In this document: piece by piece, positions 35,358 through 44,857 of the stretch
Layout of the letters: the number at the start of each line of letters is the position of its first letter
Numbering within the stretch: position 1 is the stretch's first letter
Source: Adhaeribacter rhizoryzae
GTDB lineage: Bacteria > Bacteroidota > Bacteroidia > Cytophagales > Hymenobacteraceae
DNA length: 64,000 nt
Assembly: GCF_008629685.1 (NCBI RefSeq)
Contig: NZ_VWSF01000002.1
Span: forward strand, 419,102 to 483,101
Direction: 5' to 3'
The notes under the pieces: generated by a model
Databases searched by the model: none
What the model was told of the DNA's origin: nothing
Seen by the model: the letters and a program-made list of their open reading frames with translations, nothing else
Program-made: the position numbers and the translations under genes

Positions 35358-36158
35358 TTAAGTGTTGTTACGGTTTATTCTTACCGGAAAAAGCCGATAA
35401 TCGGATAAACTTACGGCGTACATGCTGCCCCGCCAGTTAATTACGGGTACGTAGCCGGCCTGGCTGCTCCCGCTAGTATCTGGTAACAGTACCTGGGTAT
35501 TGCCCACGTAAGTAATATCGGGTTTATAGAGCCCGATGCGGGTAGCAATGGTGGCCAGAAAATATTCTTTATCCTGGTAAGAGGAAGTAAAACCAATTTC
35601 GTAGGAACTCTGATCGCCGCTGGCATCAAACCGCACATAATTTATACGCGAAAACGTGTCAATGGCAATAGCCGGTATGGCTAAGCCGGCGGCCGGTATG
35701 TGGGTAGCGTTAATATTTGTGCGCGGTGCTTTATAGGCACGCGTATAACTGCTGCTCTGGCCGGCCCGGCCTATAACTACGTTTCCGGTATTATCTTCGT
35801 CTGCGGCAATAGTAGCGGTTTTAGGAACTTTGTTTTTACCGTGGGTGGCTCTTATTAAGGCGAATGTATTTATAAAATGGTCGGTATTTTGCAGGTGAAA
35901 TATTTCCAGCGCAGTAGCTTTTTTTTGATCTACGAGGTAAGTATGAATATTTTTTGTTTTTTCGTAAACCTGGTTTATTTTAAGCTCGTGCGGTGTGCCT
36001 TTGTACTGGTTGCACAACGTTTGCAAAAGCTTAAGCCGTTTATCGGAATTATGCACATGCTGGGCGTCCTTTAAATCCAGCGGTACCGGGTTGCCTAACA
36101 CCGTTCTTTTACCAGATACCTCTTCGAAGCCCAAAACCGATCGCACCCATTGTATCAT
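35358..36158 (-). CDS. Unknown protein of the TelA operon, 266 aa
   Basis: No family recognised. Seen: soluble-looking, no signal peptide or membrane helix. The N-terminal half (about 25-110) is helical and charged; the C-terminal half (about 125-266) is beta-rich with many Gly, Ser, Thr and Tyr. Its start codon overlaps the stop of the 59-aa gene upstream (ATGA), evidence for translational coupling. Being encoded with TelA suggests a role in the same envelope or stress process; nothing more can be said. Confidence 0.75.
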   Translation of the reverse strand: MIQWVRSVLGFEEVSGKRTVLGNPVPLDLKDAQHVHNSDKRLKLLQTLCNQYKGTPHELKINQVYEKTKNIHTYLVDQKKATALEIFHLQNTDHFINTFALIRATHGKNKVPKTATIAADEDNTGNVVIGRAGQSSSYTRAYKAPRTNINATHIPAAGLAIPAIAIDTFSRINYVRFDASGDQSSYEIGFTSSYQDKEYFLATIATRIGLYKPDITYVGNTQVLLPDTSGSSQAGYVPVINWRGSMYAVSLSDYRLFPVRINRNNT

Positions 36159-36334
36159 TTGGTTAAAATTCGTTTAAGGTGCAGCGTTTCTATTTCAACC
36201 TGAATATTTTCTGCTGCTTTTAATTCTTCAAAATAATCATCCAGTTTTTTTATATATAAATCCAGCAGCGCATCCTGCTCGGGAGTCAGGATGCGTACTG
36301 GAGAATATTCTTTATTTTGTTCACGTGGGGTCAT
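36155..36334 (-). CDS. Small helical protein, 59 aa, coupled to the 266-aa gene
   Basis: Seen: an ATG at 36334, two bases after the telA stop codon, opens 59 codons that end by overlapping the next start (ATGA at 36158-36155). The product is highly charged and probably one long amphipathic helix (L-L-D-L-Y-I-K-K-L-D-D-Y-F-E-E-L). The exact fit between two genes is the main evidence that it is real. No family is recognised. Confidence 0.7.
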   Translation of the reverse strand: MTPREQNKEYSPVRILTPEQDALLDLYIKKLDDYFEELKAAENIQVEIETLHLKRILTK

Positions 36335-36336
36335 GC

Positions 36337-37419
36337 TTATGCTTCAATGGTTTTGGGTTGGCCCAGGGTGCCAATAATTTTGCGGTTCAGTTCTTCTTGC
36401 ACCGTTGCCAGTTCGGTTACGGCCGCGGCCCGCATTTTGCTGCCTTCTTCCGATACTTTAATAACGGCTTCCAGGGTTTCAATCATATCGCGGTTTACTT
36501 TTTTCAGGGTTTCTACATCTACTATGCCGCGCTCGTTTTCTTTGGCTGCCGTAACTACGTTGGCTTTTAGCAATTCAGCGTTTTTCAGCAACATCTGGTT
36601 GGTAGTATCGGTTATTTTTTTCTGAATTTCGAGGGCTTTGCGCTGTTTTTCCAGGCCTAACGCAATGGCTACCTGCTGGCGCCAAACCGGAATAACGGTA
36701 TCTACGGAGCTTTGGATTTTTTGGGCCAATACTTCGTTGGTCGTCTGAATCATGCGAATTTGCGGCATGGCCTGCGTGGCAATGGTGTGGGATAAGGTAA
36801 AATCATGCACCTTTTTCTCCAGCCGGTCTTTAAACGCAATCATGTCGCTGAGCCGTTGCACCGCAATTTCGTCCTGGTCACTTGTTTCTACCTCGGCTTG
36901 CAAACGCGGAATTAGCTGCTGATCAATTTCCTCTATCTTTAGCTTGCCGGCAGCCATTACGGCGCGTACCTCCTGAATATATTCTACGGCCTGGTTAAAC
37001 ATTACTTCCAGGCCAGTAGTATCTTTTAACAAACTCTGCCGGGTTTTTTCCAGCTTAATTACTACTTCATCTACGTTTTCCGCCACCGATTTATACTGGC
37101 TGGCTATTTTCTTAGATTTATCGACAAACTTTTTAATAAAAGGAATGCGGGAAGCGAAGGTTGGGTTTTCCGCTTCGTCCACTTTTATCATGTTTATCTG
37201 GGTCAGCAATTCGTTTATGGCGGCCCCGGCATCGCCCGAATCTTTTACTTTTACGCGGGTTAGCAGTTCGTTAGAATAATAGCCTAACTTACGTTGCGTT
37301 TCTACGCCAAAGTTGGTCAGGGTTTCGGGCTTGGTGGGGTCTATGGTTTTGGCAATTACCTGCGCTTTTTGCTTTACCAGTTCTTTATTTTCGAGGGGAG
37401 TTATATCGGTGTTTTTCAT
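36337..37419 (-). CDS. telA: TelA-family protein (toxic anion resistance)
   Basis: Seen: 360 aa, largely alpha-helical and charged, with coiled-coil stretches throughout and no membrane segment. The overall pattern (L-G-Y-Y-S-N-E-L-L near 45; I-P-F-I-K-K-F near 92; V-I-P-V-W-R-Q-Q-V-A-I-A-L near 242) matches TelA/KlaA proteins (PF05816). Known: named for tellurite resistance on plasmid RK2, and also linked to cell-envelope stress and antimicrobial resistance in Firmicutes; the mechanism is unclear. It sits second in a five-gene operon with a 7-bp gap to the gene before and 2 bp to the gene after. No TerD-type gene is nearby, so tellurite itself is not implied. Confidence 0.9.
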   Translation of the reverse strand: MKNTDITPLENKELVKQKAQVIAKTIDPTKPETLTNFGVETQRKLGYYSNELLTRVKVKDSGDAGAAINELLTQINMIKVDEAENPTFASRIPFIKKFVDKSKKIASQYKSVAENVDEVVIKLEKTRQSLLKDTTGLEVMFNQAVEYIQEVRAVMAAGKLKIEEIDQQLIPRLQAEVETSDQDEIAVQRLSDMIAFKDRLEKKVHDFTLSHTIATQAMPQIRMIQTTNEVLAQKIQSSVDTVIPVWRQQVAIALGLEKQRKALEIQKKITDTTNQMLLKNAELLKANVVTAAKENERGIVDVETLKKVNRDMIETLEAVIKVSEEGSKMRAAAVTELATVQEELNRKIIGTLGQPKTIEA

Positions 37420-37426
37420 AGTGTTA

Positions 37427-37861
37427 TCAGAGTAAGTTGTAGTGGGTAATGGTAAGGTCGTTCAGGTATTGTTTAATATTTTCCTGGCGATGGTTGTTTT
37501 CGTACCATTCTATTGCGTCTTGCGGCAAATAATCGCCTAGTAAATCCTGAACTTCTTTTAACAGGGCATCGCCTTTTTTGGTCCGGAATTCCGGATTTTT
37601 ATAATACGCGCTTAAATATTGCACCTTTACCTGTCCGGTTTTGGTAACCGCCAGCTCTTTTACTTCCACTACCAACTCCGACGATTGGTTATTATCGGTA
37701 ATAATGGTGCGGTAAAGGCCTTTGTGGCCGCCTTCCAGCACAGCTACACATTTCTGCCTTACTTCTTGTATGGCGCTGCGCAATAATTGTTTCGGCCGGA
37801 TATAGTGCCCGTAGATATAGCCCAGGGCGGCTGCTAGTATAAATGTTAAAAATATTGCCAT
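37427..37861 (-). CDS. Membrane-anchored unknown protein, first gene of the TelA operon
   Basis: Seen: 144 aa with one N-terminal membrane helix (about 3-20) and a soluble rest with mixed helix and strand, ending in a helical tail rich in Asn, His and Tyr. No recognised family. It lies 7 bp before telA in the same direction and is the likely membrane partner of TelA, by position only (compare XpaC, which accompanies TelA in Firmicutes; no similarity is claimed). Confidence 0.72.
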   Translation of the reverse strand: MAIFLTFILAAALGYIYGHYIRPKQLLRSAIQEVRQKCVAVLEGGHKGLYRTIITDNNQSSELVVEVKELAVTKTGQVKVQYLSAYYKNPEFRTKKGDALLKEVQDLLGDYLPQDAIEWYENNHRQENIKQYLNDLTITHYNLL

Positions 37862-38093
37862 TGGTATATTCGTTTAAATTAACAACTCGATTAGTTTATA
37901 CGTGTAACGACCAGGAGCGGCCAGGCATTGTTAAGGATGCTCCTCATTATATAGTTTCCAGGTTAATTTACGCCGCTAAAATTTATTTTTCTATAATATT
38001 TATTAAATAAACCGGTGAACGGCCGTTTTTAACAGGTTAAACTAATACCGTAGGTTTAATGCAGGTAAAATATTCCGGTTGAAGCACACAAAA
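37862..38093. other. Promoter region of the TelA operon
   Basis: AT-rich, no gene seen. It lies between the TelA operon start and the terminator of the preceding lipoprotein gene, so it must contain the operon promoter. No confident box. Confidence 0.45.
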
Positions 38094-38141
38094 AAGCCAT
38101 GTGCCTTATTCTTTATTGTTAAAGAATAAGGCACATGGCTT
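38094..38141 (-). terminator. Strong terminator downstream of the lipoprotein gene at 38231
   Basis: A 22-bp perfect stem (38094-38115 with 38120-38141) with a 4-nt loop. Read on the minus strand it is followed by a T run, which fits termination of the gene ending at 38231. Confidence 0.88.
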
Positions 38142-38230
38142 ATAAAGACAGGCGGTTACGATTATTTATTAGTCTTAAATAAGACCTCAGCTTTTTTGAA
38201 ATTGCCGCTCACGCCAGCTACAGCTAAAAT

Positions 38231-38710
38231 TTACTGACTAATTAATACCGGGAAAGAAATTTTTTGCACGTTGTTATTTTGTTTCATTTCAATGCGTAAT
38301 ACTCCATCCGTATTAGTGGTAGCGGCTTTGGTTTCTACGCGTAATTGCTGGCCGTTTTTGGTAATAATTATGTCTGTCCCGCTTTCCAGGTAAGTAATCG
38401 TATAGGCCGATGTTACTTCCTTATTTGGCGTTTCGCTTTCGTCCAGTAAAGTTATTTTTCCGGTATAAATAGTATTGGCCTGAAGCCGCAGCGGCGTAGA
38501 AGATTGCTTGCCGTTAATGCCGTTATTATCCCGGAACTGCACCGATACATCTTGTTTGCCTTTGCCTTCGGCCAGAAAATCAAACATAATGGCCGTAATT
38601 TTACCTGCTTCCTCTACTGCCGGCTCGGGTTTATCTTCTTCACAGGCAATAACGCCTTGCAGCAGTACCAAAAATATTAAAGCCCAAGTTAATCTGGTAA
38701 TCTTATTCAT
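38231..38710 (-). CDS. Uncharacterised lipoprotein
   Basis: No family recognised. Seen: 159 aa from the ATG at 38710 (an earlier in-frame start at 38731 would put seven residues before a normal signal peptide and is less likely). Lipobox ends at Cys23 (G-V-I-A-C). The mature part is beta-rich, about one immunoglobulin-like or lipocalin-size domain. Single gene with its own strong terminator. Confidence 0.72.
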   Translation of the reverse strand: MNKITRLTWALIFLVLLQGVIACEEDKPEPAVEEAGKITAIMFDFLAEGKGKQDVSVQFRDNNGINGKQSSTPLRLQANTIYTGKITLLDESETPNKEVTSAYTITYLESGTDIIITKNGQQLRVETKAATTNTDGVLRIEMKQNNNVQKISFPVLISQ

Positions 38711-38949
38711 AATTGTTAGCATTAAAGGCAAATTAACTAATATTTAAAATTCTAATATTTTAACCACCCAACCTTTTTATATGAACGCTTAATAACGATT
38801 AGGCTGGTGGTTAACTCATATTGGTTAGTTTCTGTAACTGGTGCTAAATTAAGGTTACAAATTGCCCAAGTAAAGTTTAAGTGCTTAAATGACTTATTTA
38901 TACGGCTTAATGCCTTAAATAAATAGTTAAGAGCAGCACCGGTTAAGGT

Positions 38950-40638
38950 TTATTTTTGCTGATTGCTGTTTTTAACCTTAGCTAAACGTTTGCTTTTCTG
39001 GTCCTGGTAAAGCGATTGCGGCATTAACGAACTACCGTTACCAAGGCCCTCCACATGATCCACGGGGTCGGTAACTTTTTCGGTGCCGGGTTGCCACACC
39101 GCCGTACTAACTTCCGGTTTATTACCCGATGTGCCAATAACGTAGCCGTAGCGGCCTTGTTGTGTTTGTACCGCCTGTGCCTGGCTGCCAATGCTGGTTA
39201 AATTCCAATAAAGGCTGTGGGCGGCCGTGAGCCCGTGGATGGTTGCACCGCCCCATTTGCGCCAGCCCGCCGCAAAAAAGCTGTTCTCTACGTGGCACTG
39301 GTCAAATAAATTAGAATGGCTGAAGTGCATGTGGTGGTCGGAGCCGCTGCCGCTGGTTTTCTCCTGGCCGGTAAGTCCGGTCTGGCGGCCGGTATTTTTA
39401 TCGAGGCAGCGGTAAAATACATTACCCGAAGCCGTCATGTGCGACATTACAAATCCGTGGCGGTTATTCTCGGCAATGCAATCCTGTAATAAGGTTTCGT
39501 TGCCCATTACCCGGTACATGTAGCCGTTACCGCCACCACCACCAAACTGCGGGTTTTTATAATGGCAGTTTAGAATACTCACGTTTTTGGTTTGCCACAC
39601 TTTAATGCCGTTAGATAATAAATGAGCGCCGGAAGTATTGCCCGGCGGCGTATAAGAAGCTACCCGCTGAATCCAGCCGTTGTAAACCTGCGCCATAGCA
39701 ATGGCCCAGGAATCGTGGCTTTGGTAAGAACCGTTGGCGGGTTTGTTGTAAGATTCTTCACTCCAGTCGCCTACGGTAAAATTTTGGCGGTTGCCCAGGG
39801 CTACATCTTCTATGCCTACTTCGGTCAGCATGGCGGGTGCTTTGTATACGGCAGCACCATGGGCGGTTTTCAGGGCGTATCGGATGGGAATATCTACGGT
39901 AATTTCTTTTGTTTTAGGGTTTATGGCCATTATTTCGCGGCAATACAGTTGCCCGGTTAAATTATTGCCTTTGTCCTGCCAATATTCAAGCATGTTGTGT
40001 TCGGCAACCCAATCATTGTTAATATAATTCCGGATGATTACCAAATCGCCTACCTTAAACCCAGCGGTATTTTGCACCGGAATAATTCTGGTCGGGCTCA
40101 TTAAATTGCTGGTAATGGCTTGCTTGTTGGTGCCGTCGGTGGCCCAGGAATTGCCGTTATCAATTTTAATAATGGCTTTGCCCCGCATGGCAGTAGAAGC
40201 ATTATAAATAAACGTATGGCCGGAGCCGAAACCTCTTAATACCACATTCGAATGCCGGATAAGCAAACAATAATTATTTTGGCCTTGTGGGCTTACCTGG
40301 TAAGTGCCTTTGGGCAGGTACACAATGCCGCCGCCGGGTTTTGCGCCAATATCATCCAGGGCTTTTTGCAGAATATTAGTAACATCTATTTTGCCGGTAT
40401 TATCGGCGTTGTAAGGCGCTTTGGTTACATCTACTAAGTTTTGGGTTTTTACGGGTATTTCCTGCTCGCCCCGGTGGTAGCCGGCGTACGAAAAATCTTG
40501 GATTAATTTATCGGAGTAAAAATTAGCTTTGGTTGGTTCCTGCCAATTGGCCGGGTATAATTCGCTGCGCCAGGTTTGCGCTTTGGTTAGGTGTAGGAGT
40601 GTGGTTAGGAATAAAATTAAGAGTATGCTTTTTTTCAT
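38950..40638 (-). CDS. Secreted right-handed beta-helix protein, pectate-lyase superfamily
   Basis: Seen: 562 aa from the ATG at 40638; the longer frame to 40713 adds a non-signal-like extension. Signal peptide ends near T-K-A-Q. From about residue 60 the N-terminal rung of the pectate-lyase-3 type fold is visible (A-L-D-D-I-G-A-K-P-G-G-G-I-V-Y-L-P-K-G-T-Y), and later rungs contain repeated N/G-rich turns and H-F-S-H-S-N. Known: such proteins include polysaccharide lyases and hydrolases acting on pectin-like or other uronic glycans; the catalytic residues are not identifiable here. It lies upstream of nothing obvious on its strand; the isomerase gene precedes it by 122 bp. Confidence 0.82.
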   Translation of the reverse strand: MKKSILLILFLTTLLHLTKAQTWRSELYPANWQEPTKANFYSDKLIQDFSYAGYHRGEQEIPVKTQNLVDVTKAPYNADNTGKIDVTNILQKALDDIGAKPGGGIVYLPKGTYQVSPQGQNNYCLLIRHSNVVLRGFGSGHTFIYNASTAMRGKAIIKIDNGNSWATDGTNKQAITSNLMSPTRIIPVQNTAGFKVGDLVIIRNYINNDWVAEHNMLEYWQDKGNNLTGQLYCREIMAINPKTKEITVDIPIRYALKTAHGAAVYKAPAMLTEVGIEDVALGNRQNFTVGDWSEESYNKPANGSYQSHDSWAIAMAQVYNGWIQRVASYTPPGNTSGAHLLSNGIKVWQTKNVSILNCHYKNPQFGGGGGNGYMYRVMGNETLLQDCIAENNRHGFVMSHMTASGNVFYRCLDKNTGRQTGLTGQEKTSGSGSDHHMHFSHSNLFDQCHVENSFFAAGWRKWGGATIHGLTAAHSLYWNLTSIGSQAQAVQTQQGRYGYVIGTSGNKPEVSTAVWQPGTEKVTDPVDHVEGLGNGSSLMPQSLYQDQKSKRLAKVKNSNQQK

Positions 40639-40760
40639 TAGTTGGATATTCGCTAAAACAGGAAAGCAGTGCAGGATTTTTTCTACACCGCTTTCCTGTT
40701 GTAAAAGCCTCAAGCAATATTTTATTAGCTAGTTTTAAATATTTATTTTTTTGCCGGATT

Positions 40761-41768
40761 TTAGCCTTTCGCTTCCAGGGCTTTCCGGGCAAACTCTACG
40801 CATTTAGCAGTTTCTTTTACTGCATCCGAACCTTCCGGAACGGGGTACTCCAACTCGATGGTAGCGGGGAATTTGTATTTATTCTTTTTCATGAGTTGCA
40901 GCGCTGCCGCTATGGGTGTATCACCTTCGCCCCACGGAACGTTTGCCCCGCCGTTGGCTTTTGATTTCCGGTCTTTGGTGTGCATGCTTAATATATTGCT
41001 GTGCTTGGCCTGAATAAACGGAATTGGATCAAAGCCGGCAGCCACGTAGTGGCCCATGTCAAAATTAATGGCGTTGTATTTAGATTGGCTCAAAGCTGTA
41101 TCCCACCAATCGAAGGTTTGCTGGGTATGGCCGTGGTAACCAATATACACTTTGTTGCGGGCGGCAATATCGCTCAGCCGCTTGGTTTGGTCAGGGCTGT
41201 TGGGTAGTTCTACGGTGGCGTGCGTGGCGCCTAAAGCTTTGGCCGCCCGGCAAGCGTAATCTACTTCGGCATCGGTGTTGTTGGCGCCTAAAGCGCTTGG
41301 TTTGTAAGCGTAAATGCTAACGCCGGCATCTTTATACATTTTCCGGAGTTGTTCAAACTTAGCCATGGGTACGCTGGCCCGCCAGGCTGCCATTTTTTTT
41401 ATATATTCTTCTTGCTCGGCTCTTTGTTCGGGGGTTAACTGCGGGCGCTGGCCACCAGCGCCACCGCCCGGACGAGCCGGCGCTTCCGGTGCGCCGGCAA
41501 AAGCTTCGGCGGCCGGGCCCATTAATTCCAGAGCACTAATATTACAATCTATACAATATTGCAGCACTTGTTCGGCACTGCTGGGCATACTGCGCCAGGA
41601 ATAACTAATGGCACCAATTTGCACACCATTGAACAAGGAATTGGGTTTGCCCAGGTTTTTAATGTAGGCCGGAACGCCAAAAGCAGGGCTGGCCGCCAAG
41701 GCTAACCCGCCTATTGCCAGCGCAGAAGAACCCAGGAACTGCCGCCGGGAAATAATTTCGTTTTTCAT
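40761..41768 (-). CDS. Exported sugar phosphate isomerase/epimerase-like TIM-barrel protein
   Basis: Seen: 335 aa starting with a twin-arginine-type signal (S-R-R-Q-F-L-G-S-S-A-L-A near 7-18). The AP-endonuclease-2/xylose-isomerase-like barrel follows, with conserved metal-ligand style positions in A-L-E-L-M-G, H-A-T-V-E-L, Y-H-G-H, N-F-D-M-G-H, M-H-T-K-D and T-I-E-L-E-Y. An insertion rich in Ala, Pro and Gly lies at about 90-115. Known: members isomerise or epimerise sugars or hydroxy acids, or process other metabolites. Its neighbour on the same strand is the beta-helix protein, suggesting a periplasmic sugar pathway. Confidence 0.88.
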   Translation of the reverse strand: MKNEIISRRQFLGSSALAIGGLALAASPAFGVPAYIKNLGKPNSLFNGVQIGAISYSWRSMPSSAEQVLQYCIDCNISALELMGPAAEAFAGAPEAPARPGGGAGGQRPQLTPEQRAEQEEYIKKMAAWRASVPMAKFEQLRKMYKDAGVSIYAYKPSALGANNTDAEVDYACRAAKALGATHATVELPNSPDQTKRLSDIAARNKVYIGYHGHTQQTFDWWDTALSQSKYNAINFDMGHYVAAGFDPIPFIQAKHSNILSMHTKDRKSKANGGANVPWGEGDTPIAAALQLMKKNKYKFPATIELEYPVPEGSDAVKETAKCVEFARKALEAKG

Positions 41769-42039
41769 GTACTATCAACTATTATTTGTGGTGGATAAGA
41801 CGGAGCATAATTTACAGAAACATTTTGATTCTGAAACCGGCTAGGTAAAAGAATATTATTTATTAAATAAACTTTGCTTACGTATAGATAAAGGATATAT
41901 ATTTGTGTTCCAGCTTCTAAGACTATGATTGTATTAGCAGCCCTGTTCATTTAGCTAAGGGCACCCTTTCTTCCGGCTAATAAAATGGCAGCGTTACCAC
42001 AACCTGCCAGAATTTTCTTGTAATCTTATTTTCTTTATC

Positions 42040-43464
42040 ATGTCGCAAACTGGAACAACGCAGGAGAACCTATCTTCTTTTTTTTCTATCATCAAGCAAT
42101 CGCTGCAAGGCGGCGAAATAGATTATACCGTTGGCAGCATCCGGCGCTCGGTAATATTACTGGCCATTCCCATGATGCTCGAAATGATTCTGGAATCGGT
42201 ATTTGCTTTGGTAGATCTATATTTTGTGGGGCACCTGCACAACAGCAGCTACGCCATCCAAGCGGTAGGCCTCACCGAATCGGTTTTAACGGTAATATAT
42301 TCTTTGGCCATTGGTATTAGTATGGCGGCTACCGCCGTAGTAGCCCGCCGGGTCGGCGAAAAAGACCCGGTAGCGGCGGCCAAAGCGGGTATGCAGGCCA
42401 TTTTAATTGCTAGTGCCATCAACGCCGTTTTAAGTCTGGCGGGTTTAATTTTTGCTACCGAAATATTAATACTAATGGGGGCATCGGTGGGGGCAGCCGA
42501 AGCTGGTACGCCGTTTATGCAAATAATGATGGGCAGCAGTATATTTATTATGTTGCTGTTTTTAATAAACGGTATTTTCCGGGGCGCCGGTAACGCTGCT
42601 ATTGCCATGAAAAGCTTGTGGGTAGCCAACGGCATAAACATAATATTGTGCCCGATTTTTATAAACGGGTTAGGTCCCATTCCGGCTTTTGGGTTGACCG
42701 GCGCTGCTATTGCCACCACCATCGGGCGCGGATTGGGCGTGGCTTACCAGGTTTATCATCTTGCCAACGGGCAAAATACCTTAAAAATTAAAGCTTCGCA
42801 GTTTATTCCGGATTGGCTGCAGATAAAAGCATTGAGCCAGATAGCCGCACCGGCCGTATTGCAGTTTGTAATTGCCTCTTGTAGCTGGATTTTTCTGGCG
42901 CAACTGGTGGCCACTACTGGCGGCGATCATGGCTCGGCGGGTTACCAAACCGCTTTGCGATTGCTCATGTTTTTTATGCTGCCGGCCTGGGGCTTAAGTA
43001 ATGCGGCTTCTACGTTGGTGGGGCAAAATCTGGGAGCAAATCAGGTGCAACGCGCCGAACAAGCGGTTTTAACCACGGCCAAATATAATGTGGTGTTTAT
43101 GGTATTAATTACCATTATTAGCTTTGCCGGCGCCGAAATATTTGTTTCATTTTTCACGAACGACCAACAAATTCAGGCAGTGGCTGTGCAGGCTATCCAG
43201 ATTATGAGCGTGGGGTATATTTTCTACGGCATTGGTATGGTACTAATTAACGCTTTTAACGGGGCCGGCGATACCTGGACACCCACCTGGGTAAATTTAT
43301 GTGGCTTCTGGCTTTTTCAAATTCCGTTGGCTTATGTGCTTTCAAAAGGGCTGGACATGGGGCCGATGGGGGTTTTTATATCGATACCGGTAGCCGAAAC
43401 ATCCATTTCCCTGGCGGGCATTGTTTTGTTCCGGCGCGGAAACTGGAAAAAAGTTAAAGTTTAA
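42040..43464 (+). CDS. MATE-family multidrug/metabolite efflux transporter
   Basis: Seen: 474 aa with twelve hydrophobic segments in two halves, each with the MatE pattern (I-P-M-M-L-E-M-I-L-E near 46-55; G-A-G-N-A-A-I-A near 182; A-A-P-A-V-L-Q-F near 267; L-I-N-A-F-N-G-A-G-D-T-W near 402). Known: MATE proteins export drugs or metabolites using sodium or proton gradients. The next gene follows after 29 bp and may be co-transcribed. Specificity cannot be told. Confidence 0.93.
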   Translation: MSQTGTTQENLSSFFSIIKQSLQGGEIDYTVGSIRRSVILLAIPMMLEMILESVFALVDLYFVGHLHNSSYAIQAVGLTESVLTVIYSLAIGISMAATAVVARRVGEKDPVAAAKAGMQAILIASAINAVLSLAGLIFATEILILMGASVGAAEAGTPFMQIMMGSSIFIMLLFLINGIFRGAGNAAIAMKSLWVANGINIILCPIFINGLGPIPAFGLTGAAIATTIGRGLGVAYQVYHLANGQNTLKIKASQFIPDWLQIKALSQIAAPAVLQFVIASCSWIFLAQLVATTGGDHGSAGYQTALRLLMFFMLPAWGLSNAASTLVGQNLGANQVQRAEQAVLTTAKYNVVFMVLITIISFAGAEIFVSFFTNDQQIQAVAVQAIQIMSVGYIFYGIGMVLINAFNGAGDTWTPTWVNLCGFWLFQIPLAYVLSKGLDMGPMGVFISIPVAETSISLAGIVLFRRGNWKKVKV

Positions 43465-43493
43465 TATTTTATCCTTACTTGTTAACTAATACG

Positions 43494-44036
43494 ATGGAAC
43501 ATTTACTTTACCCAATCGGTCGTTTTCAGCCGCAACCCGATTACACTATGGCGGAAATTAATTTTCTGATAAATTTTATGGAGCAGGCGCCAACAAAGTT
43601 TGCGCAGCCTTTAATTAACTTATCGGAAGCAGATTGCGAGAAAACGTACCGGCCGGGTAGCTGGACCATTCGGCAATTAGTACACCACGTAGCCGATATC
43701 CACTTGCTTAATTTCCTGCGCCTGAAGAAAGCGCTGACTGAGGAAAACTTTGTATACACGACTATACTGATGGATGACTGGGCCCGCACCCCCGACGCGG
43801 CCCAGGCTCCCATCCAGGATTCTTTGGCGATGCTGTCGGCTATTACGCCCCGTTTTGTTTTCCTGGTGAAAACCCTATACGAGAGTACACTTTCCAAAAG
43901 TTTTTACCACCCGGTCCGGAAAATCTATTTAAGCCTGAAACAATTTTTTTATATGGCTACCTGGCATATTGCCCACCACCAGGGGCATATTGCTTTGGCG
44001 TTGGGTTTGGAACCACAGTCTTTTAGGTTGAAGTAG
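43494..44036 (+). CDS. DinB/YfiT-like putative metal-dependent transferase
   Basis: Seen: 180 aa from the ATG at 43494; a TTG five codons earlier is less likely. A four-helix DinB-like bundle is expected, with the histidine clusters H-H-V-A-D-I-H at 64-70 and W-H-I-A-H-H-Q-G-H at 157-165 that supply the metal triad in YfiT. R-P-G-S-W-T-I-R-Q near 53-61 is typical of YfiT. Known: the Bacillus relative is a bacillithiol S-transferase; Bacteroidota can make bacillithiol, so detoxification is reasonable but unproven. Confidence 0.88.
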   Translation: MEHLLYPIGRFQPQPDYTMAEINFLINFMEQAPTKFAQPLINLSEADCEKTYRPGSWTIRQLVHHVADIHLLNFLRLKKALTEENFVYTTILMDDWARTPDAAQAPIQDSLAMLSAITPRFVFLVKTLYESTLSKSFYHPVRKIYLSLKQFFYMATWHIAHHQGHIALALGLEPQSFRLK

Positions 44037-44125
44037 AATTGCCAAACTTATAAAAACAGGAAATATTTAGATTTTATTATTATAAGTTTTGAGAAGGCAT
44101 CCTTTGAGAGATTAGATATAAAATC

Positions 44126-44857
44126 TTATTTGGAACATCTAATTTGATTGCATCTAATATCAATTGCTATTAGTGCCTTTTTAAAAAATTTACTAACATT
44201 CTCTAATAAGCACTCTATATAAATATAGTCAATTTCAATCCGCTCTTTAGGCTCATATCCTATTGGATATTGAAGATAATCTTCTTTAAAGGGTTCTACT
44301 CTTAGACCATGAAAATTAACTCGATTTCTTTGCTTGCTATTAACTAAACCTTCTTGATGAACAATAATATTTCTTACTTCTTTCCGTTGATTTAGAGGTG
44401 TGAAGTATTGTTCTACATTTTGTTTTTCAATTTGTAAAACCTTTGTCAGATATTTCCAATATCTCATCAAATCGGCTTTGTCTCCTAAATCATCAACTTT
44501 TATTATAAAATTTAACTTAGATTCAATTCGGTTGCAGATAGATTGTAAGCGGCCTTCAAAAAAAGAGAATATAGAAATGATATTTGCGTATCTTTGCCTT
44601 CTTTGAATCTCCTTTAAAACTATCTCTTCTCTTTTAAAAACATTTCTATAATATCCGTTATAATTTTCTGGATCCATTGAATTTAAACATGCATCATCCT
44701 TCCAACTTTTTTCAAATTCTTTTTGTGCTAATAAAACGAAATTTTCTTGGTTAGAGCAAATGGCTTTAAATGCTTCAATACCAATTTCAGTTTCTTCCTC
44801 GAAATCAAAGAGTTCTGCCCATTCAAAATAGTATAAATCTTTAAACATATTTGACAT
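44126..44857 (-). CDS. HEPN-like protein, possible RNase toxin
   Basis: Seen: 243 aa, almost entirely alpha-helical, strongly AT-rich codon use compared with its neighbours. Residues 162-167 read R-N-I-I-V-H in a helix, the R-x4-H (here RN...H) motif of HEPN ribonuclease-type domains. A second possible start is at 44848. Known: HEPN proteins are RNases or RNA-binders frequent in toxin-antitoxin, abortive infection and CRISPR systems. No nucleotidyltransferase (MNT) partner is adjacent; the only close gene is the membrane-anchored protein upstream at 45211-45717. The HEPN call rests on one motif and overall helicity. Confidence 0.55.
   Translation of the reverse strand: MSNMFKDLYYFEWAELFDFEEETEIGIEAFKAICSNQENFVLLAQKEFEKSWKDDACLNSMDPENYNGYYRNVFKREEIVLKEIQRRQRYANIISIFSFFEGRLQSICNRIESKLNFIIKVDDLGDKADLMRYWKYLTKVLQIEKQNVEQYFTPLNQRKEVRNIIVHQEGLVNSKQRNRVNFHGLRVEPFKEDYLQYPIGYEPKERIEIDYIYIECLLENVSKFFKKALIAIDIRCNQIRCSK

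Noticed and set aside
36317..36625. Open frames on the plus strand opposite telA
   Set aside because: They are shadows of the telA reading frame; the small minus-strand gene at 36155-36334 has overlapping stop/start evidence instead.
40639..40713. N-terminal extension of the beta-helix protein from a start at 40713
   Set aside because: The ATG at 40638 begins a clean signal peptide; the extension is not signal-like.
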